Both the position numbers and the translations under genes were made by a program. 32,262 nucleotides of DNA from an uncultured Collinsella sp. (lineage in GTDB: Bacteria; Actinomycetota; Coriobacteriia; Coriobacteriales; Coriobacteriaceae). The notes under the pieces were generated by a model. The model did not search any database, was not told the origin of the DNA, and saw only the letters and a list, made by a program, of their open reading frames with translations. Location of the stretch: positions 1 through 32,262 of the forward strand of contig CAAFQK010000035.1 in NCBI GenBank assembly GCA_900765115.1. The letters run 5' to 3'. Of this stretch, positions 27,590 to 32,262 are shown piece after piece (positions within the stretch are counted from its first letter, which is position 1; every line of letters begins with the position of its first letter).

Positions 27590-29920
27590 ATGAACGAGTC
27601 TGACACACGGCTTAAACTCATTGATCCTGCGATTATGAAGTCGTGGGATCGCAATACCCAAGTCTTCACTGAGTATTTCTTTACCAGTGGCGAGATTGTT
27701 GTGCGCGGAAGTATGGTCACCCGTAAAGACAAGAAGAAGGCTGACTACCTTCTGATGTATGCTCCGGGCATCCCTATCGCAATCGTCGAGGCTAAGGATA
27801 CGGAGCACACCGTTGATGCCGGTCTCCAACAGGGGATGGGATATGCCCAGCTGCTCGATATTCCGTTTGCGTACAGCTCAAACGGAAAGGGTTTTGTTGA
27901 GCACGATTTTCTTACCGGGAAAGAGCGCGCTCTTGCCATGGACGAGTTTCCCACTCCGGCGGAACTTTGGACACGATACTCAAAAGCTAAGGGGCTTGAA
28001 CATCCGTATAGCCAGGAGATTGTGACCGCTCCGTATTACCAGGAGCACGGCGGCAATCATCCTCGCTACTATCAGTGCATCGCCATCAATCGTACGCTTG
28101 AAGCTATTGCGCGAGGTAAGAATCGCATCTTGCTCGTTATGGCAACGGGAACGGGAAAGACTTTTACGGCTTTTCAAATCGTTCATCGCTTGCGACAGAC
28201 TACCGAGGTTCGTAAGGTTCTCTATCTGGCGGACCGCAATATTCTCGTCGATCAGACCATAGACGGCGATTTCAAGCCTCTCAAGAGGGTTACAACCAAG
28301 GTCGTAGGTCGAAAGCTCGATTCTGCTTACGAGGTCTATTTCTCGCTCTACCAACAGCTTGTTGGAGAAAACGGTGAAGAAATATTCCGCGAGTTCGACT
28401 CGGAATTCTTCGATTTGATTATCGTCGACGAGTGCCATCGCGGAAGCGCCGCGGCGGACTCCGCATGGCGTAAGGTACTTGAGTATTTCAATTGTGCAAT
28501 TCAAATCGGTATGACGGCTACGCCAAAGGAGACTGAAGAGGTTTCAAACATTACCTACTTCGGCGAACCTGTCTACACCTACTCCCTTAAACAGGGAATC
28601 GAGGATGGCTTTCTCGCCCCGTATAAAGTTATTCGTCCTAAGCTGAACGTCGACATTTACGGATACCGTACTGAGGAAGGCACCATAGATGATCGCGGCG
28701 AAGCTCTGCCCAAACGTGTTTTCGAGAAGCAAGACTTCGACAGCGAGATTGTCATCAAAGAGCGCTACGAGGAAGTTGCCAAGCGGATAACTCAATTTCT
28801 AAAGGAGACGGATCGTTACTCCAAGACCATAGTCTTTTGCGTTGACATCGAGCATGCCGAAAATATGCGACGTGCCCTTGTAAACGAGAACGCCGATATC
28901 GTAAGAGATCACCCCACCTACATCATGAAGATTACGGGTGACGACAGGGAAGGTAAGGCTCAGTTAGATAACTTCATCGACCCCGACGAGAAATACCCGA
29001 CCATCGTTACGACTTCGAAGCTTCTCACCACTGGTGTTAATTGCAAGACGTGTAAGGTAGTCGTGCTCGACAACAAGTTCGGTGAGCACGGAATGACGGA
29101 GTTCAAGCAGATTATCGGCCGCGGAACCCGTATCTGTGAGGACTACGACAAACTCTATTTCACCATCCTCGATTTTCGTGACGCATCGCGTTTGTTTGCA
29201 GATCCCGAGTTTGATGGCGAACCTGTTGTTGTGTTTGAGCCTAATCCGGGTGACCCCATTGCGGATCCGGGTCCCGGCGGCAATGGCGGCAGTCCCGTTC
29301 CGCCTCCGTCTCCGATCGTAGACCAACCCGTATTGCCGCCGGACGATCCGTCCTCCCATGTGAAATATCACGTTCATGGGGCCGACGTCTATGTAGTGTC
29401 GGAGATGGTGCAGTATTACTCCTCCGATGGCCTTCTTGTAACTGAGAGCCTTAAGGACTATACGCGAAAAAACATTCTCGGCGAATACGACACTCTTGAC
29501 CACTTCCTAGCGGCGTGGAACTCTGAACATAAGAAACAAGCGATTATCGATGAGCTGCGCGCGCGTGGCGTATTCCTGGATGAGCTGCGGCTCGAGACTG
29601 GACAGGAGCAAATGAGCGACTTTGACCTCATTTGCCACATTGCTTACGACCAGAGACCTCTTACGCGCAGCGAGAGAGCCAATAGTGTCAAGAAAAAGGG
29701 CGTGCTCTATGAGTATGCCGGCGTCGCGCGTGAGGTCCTTGAAGCGCTTCTCGACAAATATGCGACGTCGAACCTCGTAGACTTGGACGACACCCACGTC
29801 CTCGACCTCGAGGAATTCCGTCGGTTTGGCAGCCCAATGAAGATCGTCGCCGCATTCGGCGGCAAACAACAGTACATTCAGGCAGCGCAGATGCTCGAGG
29901 ACGAGCTCTACATCGCATAG
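27590..29920 (+). CDS. hsdR: Type I restriction enzyme R subunit (EcoEI-like)
   Basis: HsdR is the ATP-driven translocase and nuclease of a type I restriction complex with HsdM and HsdS. The 776-aa product has the N-terminal nuclease motif DYLLMYAPGIPIAIVEAKD (PD-ExK) with a downstream GMGYAQLL, Walker A MATGTGKT (~185), DECHRG (~278), MTATP (~308) and IGRGTR (~509), a complete SF2 helicase set. A Pro/Gly-rich linker (~residues 549-587) leads to an EcoEI-type C-terminal domain. The size is normal for this EcoEI-like group. Codon usage is visibly more A/T-rich at third positions than in the genes before it, a sign of transfer. hsdM follows after 19 nt. Confidence 0.95.
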   Translation: MNESDTRLKLIDPAIMKSWDRNTQVFTEYFFTSGEIVVRGSMVTRKDKKKADYLLMYAPGIPIAIVEAKDTEHTVDAGLQQGMGYAQLLDIPFAYSSNGKGFVEHDFLTGKERALAMDEFPTPAELWTRYSKAKGLEHPYSQEIVTAPYYQEHGGNHPRYYQCIAINRTLEAIARGKNRILLVMATGTGKTFTAFQIVHRLRQTTEVRKVLYLADRNILVDQTIDGDFKPLKRVTTKVVGRKLDSAYEVYFSLYQQLVGENGEEIFREFDSEFFDLIIVDECHRGSAAADSAWRKVLEYFNCAIQIGMTATPKETEEVSNITYFGEPVYTYSLKQGIEDGFLAPYKVIRPKLNVDIYGYRTEEGTIDDRGEALPKRVFEKQDFDSEIVIKERYEEVAKRITQFLKETDRYSKTIVFCVDIEHAENMRRALVNENADIVRDHPTYIMKITGDDREGKAQLDNFIDPDEKYPTIVTTSKLLTTGVNCKTCKVVVLDNKFGEHGMTEFKQIIGRGTRICEDYDKLYFTILDFRDASRLFADPEFDGEPVVVFEPNPGDPIADPGPGGNGGSPVPPPSPIVDQPVLPPDDPSSHVKYHVHGADVYVVSEMVQYYSSDGLLVTESLKDYTRKNILGEYDTLDHFLAAWNSEHKKQAIIDELRARGVFLDELRLETGQEQMSDFDLICHIAYDQRPLTRSERANSVKKKGVLYEYAGVAREVLEALLDKYATSNLVDLDDTHVLDLEEFRRFGSPMKIVAAFGGKQQYIQAAQMLEDELYIA

Positions 29921-29939
29921 AGAAAGGTAACGATAGCAA

Positions 29940-31418
29940 ATGGCACTGGGATCTCTCGTAAAGACCCTGCAGAACATCATGCGCAAAGACGCCGGCATCA
30001 ATGGCGATGCGCAGCGCATTGAGCAGATGACTTGGCTTTTCTTCCTCAAGATTTACGATGCCAAGGAGCAGGAGTGGGAGTTTCACGATGACTCCTATCA
30101 GTCCATCATCCCCGAGCGCCTGCGCTGGTATAGCTGGGCGCACGATGCGAAAGACGGCAAGGCGCTTACTGGCGATGAGCTTCTCGACTTTGTGAACAAT
30201 GATCTATTCAAGACTCTTGAGAGTCTTGAGCTTGCACCTGATGCGCCTTTGCGACACGTCGTCGTCAAGGCTGCTTTTACTGACGCCAACAACTACATGA
30301 AGGATGGGATTCTACTTCGTCAAGTCATCAACGAGATTGACGAGTCGGTTGATTTTACCGAGTACAAAGAGCGCCACGCCTTCGGTGAAATTTACGAGAC
30401 CATCCTGAAAGACTTACAGTCCGCGGGTAATGCCGGCGAGTTTTACACGCCCCGAGCGGTGACTGACTTTATGGCCCAGGCACTTGCGCCCAAGCTCGGC
30501 GAGACTGTGGCTGACTTCGCGTGTGGCACGGGCGGCTTTTTGACGAGCGCCCTCAAGATTCTCGACTCCCAGGTTCAGACTCCAGCCGATCGTGAACTCT
30601 ATGCAAGATCGGTCTACGGCATCGAGAAGAAGCAGCTCCCTTACCTGCTGTGCGTGACCAACATGCTGTTGCACGATATCGATAATCCTGAAGTCTTTCA
30701 CGATAACTCTCTCGAGAAGGATGTTCGCGAGTGGAAGCACAAGCCTGACGGCCAGTTTGACGTCGTACTTATGAACCCGCCCTATGGCGGGTCCGAGAGT
30801 GCATCGGTGCAAAACAACTTCCCTGTTGCACTCCGTAGCTCCGAGACCGCAGATCTATTCCTTGGACTCATTCTTTATCGTCTTAAGCGAGGCGGCCGCG
30901 CTGCTGTTATCATTCCGGATGGTTTTCTCTTTGGCCAGGATAGTGCAAAGACGGAGATCAAGCGTCGCCTGCTTGAGGACATGAACTTGCATACTGTCTT
31001 GCGCCTTCCACAGAGTGTTTTCGCTCCGTACACGAGCATCACTACTAACGTTCTGTTCTTCGATAATACGGGGGCCTCTGAGGGCGTTTGGTTCTATCGC
31101 ATGGACATGCCCGAGGGGTATAAACACTTCTCTAAGACCAAGCCCATTAGGATCGAACATTTTGCACCTGTAAAGGAATGGTGGGAGAACCGTCGGGATA
31201 TCGAGGAAGACGGCAATCCCAAGGCCAAGTACTATACGGTTGACGAGTTGCGAGACGGCGGTTTTAACTTTGACGTGTGCGGCTATCCTCACGAGGAAGA
31301 GGAGATCTTACCGCCTGACGAACTGATCAGGAACTACAAAGAAGAGCGCGCTAAGCTCGATGCCGAGATTGACCAGAAGCTTGCTCGTATTTGCGAGATT
31401 CTTGGGATTGAGGCGTAG
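29940..31418 (+). CDS. hsdM: Type I DNA methyltransferase M subunit
   Basis: HsdM adds N6-methyl groups to adenine at the site read by HsdS. The 492-aa product has the N-terminal helical domain (LQNIMRKDAGINGDAQRIEQ, WLFFLKIYDA), the AGEFYTPRAV motif, the AdoMet-binding loop DFACGTGGF (~190-200) and the catalytic NPPY (~279-282). All key residues are intact. The C-terminus (EERAKLDAEIDQKLARICEI) is a likely coiled helix for contact with HsdS. The ATG lies 19 nt after hsdR, and its stop abuts the hsdS start, so the three genes form one operon in the order R-M-S. Confidence 0.96.
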   Translation: MALGSLVKTLQNIMRKDAGINGDAQRIEQMTWLFFLKIYDAKEQEWEFHDDSYQSIIPERLRWYSWAHDAKDGKALTGDELLDFVNNDLFKTLESLELAPDAPLRHVVVKAAFTDANNYMKDGILLRQVINEIDESVDFTEYKERHAFGEIYETILKDLQSAGNAGEFYTPRAVTDFMAQALAPKLGETVADFACGTGGFLTSALKILDSQVQTPADRELYARSVYGIEKKQLPYLLCVTNMLLHDIDNPEVFHDNSLEKDVREWKHKPDGQFDVVLMNPPYGGSESASVQNNFPVALRSSETADLFLGLILYRLKRGGRAAVIIPDGFLFGQDSAKTEIKRRLLEDMNLHTVLRLPQSVFAPYTSITTNVLFFDNTGASEGVWFYRMDMPEGYKHFSKTKPIRIEHFAPVKEWWENRRDIEEDGNPKAKYYTVDELRDGGFNFDVCGYPHEEEEILPPDELIRNYKEERAKLDAEIDQKLARICEILGIEA

Positions 31419-32262
31419 ATGAAGGCAAAAGACCTGAAGAACTCAATCCTGCAAATGGCGATTGAGGGAAAGCTCGTTCCACAAGACCCGAGTGATGAGC
31501 CTGCAAGCGTCCTGCTTGAGCGTATTCGTGAAGAGAAGCATAAGCTTATTGCTGAGGGTAAGGCTAAATTCCCGAAGGGCGGGGAGAGCATTATCTATAT
31601 CGGTTCCGATGGCTCCCCCTATGAGAAGCACGTGGACACTAAGGGACGCGTTCTGAGCGACAAGTGCATCGCGGACGAGGTTCCGTTTGGGATTCCGGAA
31701 AGCTGGGCCTGGGCGAGATTTAGTGAAGTCATTGGAATTGCAGCGCGTTTGGTCGACCCGTTGAAATATCAGGACTTTCCTCATATCGCGCCTGACAACA
31801 TCCAAAAAGGCACCGGAAAGCTCTTGTTCTGTCATAGTGTTAAGGCCGACGAGGTTAAGAGCGCCAATCACCTGTTCTCTGCAGGACAGATTCTCTATTC
31901 GAAGATTCGTCCAGCTCTTCGAAAGGCGGTTATCGCCCCTTTTGATGGGCTGTGTAGTGCGGATATGTATCCGCTCAACACCAAGCTGCAACCTGAATAT
32001 GTCCTCACGGTTCTCCTCAGCAATTTCTTCACTGAGGAGACGCTTAAGGGTGATACGCGTGTCAAAATGCCAAAGACTAATCAGAAGTCATTGAACGTCA
32101 TTCTGGTCCCAGTTCCGCCTCTCGCCGAGCAGCGCCGCATCGTCGAGCGGGTGAACGAGCTCATGCCCCTGGTCGAGGAGTACGGTGAGCTCGAGGACGC
32201 GCGAGAGGAGCTCGACGCCGCGCTGCCCGGCCGCCTGCGCAAGTCGGTGCTGCAGCTGACGG
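31419..32262 (+). CDS. hsdS: Type I specificity subunit, partial (runs off the window)
   Basis: HsdS recognises the two halves of the target site. The frame from ATG 31419 is open for 281 codons to the last base. It begins with a conserved region (KDLKNSILQMAIEGKLVPQD), then target-recognition domain 1 (about residues 85-225), then the central conserved region (PPLAEQRRIVERVNELMPLV, GRLRKSVLQLT). The second recognition domain must lie beyond the window. The N-terminal and central regions repeat each other (NSILQMAIEGKLV versus KSVLQLT). The text turns abruptly G/C-rich from about 32105, at the start of the central region, which suggests exchange of recognition domains. Confidence 0.93.
   Translation, partial: MKAKDLKNSILQMAIEGKLVPQDPSDEPASVLLERIREEKHKLIAEGKAKFPKGGESIIYIGSDGSPYEKHVDTKGRVLSDKCIADEVPFGIPESWAWARFSEVIGIAARLVDPLKYQDFPHIAPDNIQKGTGKLLFCHSVKADEVKSANHLFSAGQILYSKIRPALRKAVIAPFDGLCSADMYPLNTKLQPEYVLTVLLSNFFTEETLKGDTRVKMPKTNQKSLNVILVPVPPLAEQRRIVERVNELMPLVEEYGELEDAREELDAALPGRLRKSVLQLT

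Noticed and set aside
31419..32262. hsdS as a truncated pseudogene
   Set aside because: The frame is open to the last base, so it is cut by the window edge, not broken.

Overview
The window looks like the chromosome of a high-GC, gut-type anaerobic actinobacterium of the class Coriobacteriia, most likely Collinsella or a close relative. This is inferred from the G/C-rich codon usage, the ribosomal protein sequences and an anaerobic purine/selenium-type molybdenum hydroxylase cluster; no rRNA was available to confirm it. No rRNA, tRNA or CRISPR array was seen.

Region 1 (1-6234) is a ribosomal protein run in the S10/spc order: rplC-rplD-rplW, rplB-rpsS-rplV-rpsC-rplP-rpmC-rpsQ, rplN-rplX. It is cut into three blocks by unusually long spacers that each fold well (312-363, 1983-2020, 5394-5459). 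Two of the spacers share a 26-nt element. A strong terminator follows rplX, so rplE and the rest of the usual spc set do not follow here. rpsJ is not in the 383 bases before rplC.

Region 2 (6235-6752) is non-coding. It holds an array of palindromic repeats whose arms change together, then an AT-richer promoter zone with several small palindromes. Region 3 (6753-13252) carries a Gfo/Idh/MocA oxidoreductase with a DeoR-type regulator, then (minus strand) a U32 peptidase/RlhA-like gene and an RluA-type pseudouridine synthase, then ridA with a 12-bp hairpin leader, then a YheO/DauR-like regulator on the minus strand.

Region 4 (13253-23094) is the metabolic centre. The regulator is divergent from an NCS2 purine permease, which is followed by ssnA (aminohydrolase), ygfK (multidomain flavin/Fe-S reductase), a four-cluster ferredoxin-like protein and a two-[2Fe-2S] molybdenum hydroxylase of the XdhD/selenium-dependent xanthine dehydrogenase type. 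Together these suggest uptake of a purine, deamination, hydroxylation or dehydroxylation at the molybdenum site, and electron transfer through the ferredoxin to the YgfK flavoprotein. No FAD-type XDH subunit is present in the cluster.

Region 5 (23095-32262) is an accessory island of defence or mobile character. It has two unrelated AAA ATPases, each with a C-terminal nuclease-like domain, a DEDDh exonuclease, and a type I restriction-modification system hsdR-hsdM-hsdS (hsdS runs off the end). Its non-coding DNA is the most striking of the window: a perfect 25-bp inverted repeat with a 6-nt spacer directly before the first ATPase, a five-copy 23-bp tandem repeat directly before the second, and two related hairpin/terminator elements with compensating arm changes around the exonuclease gene. 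Base composition drops in the hsd genes and rises sharply again inside hsdS, as expected for transferred and shuffled DNA.
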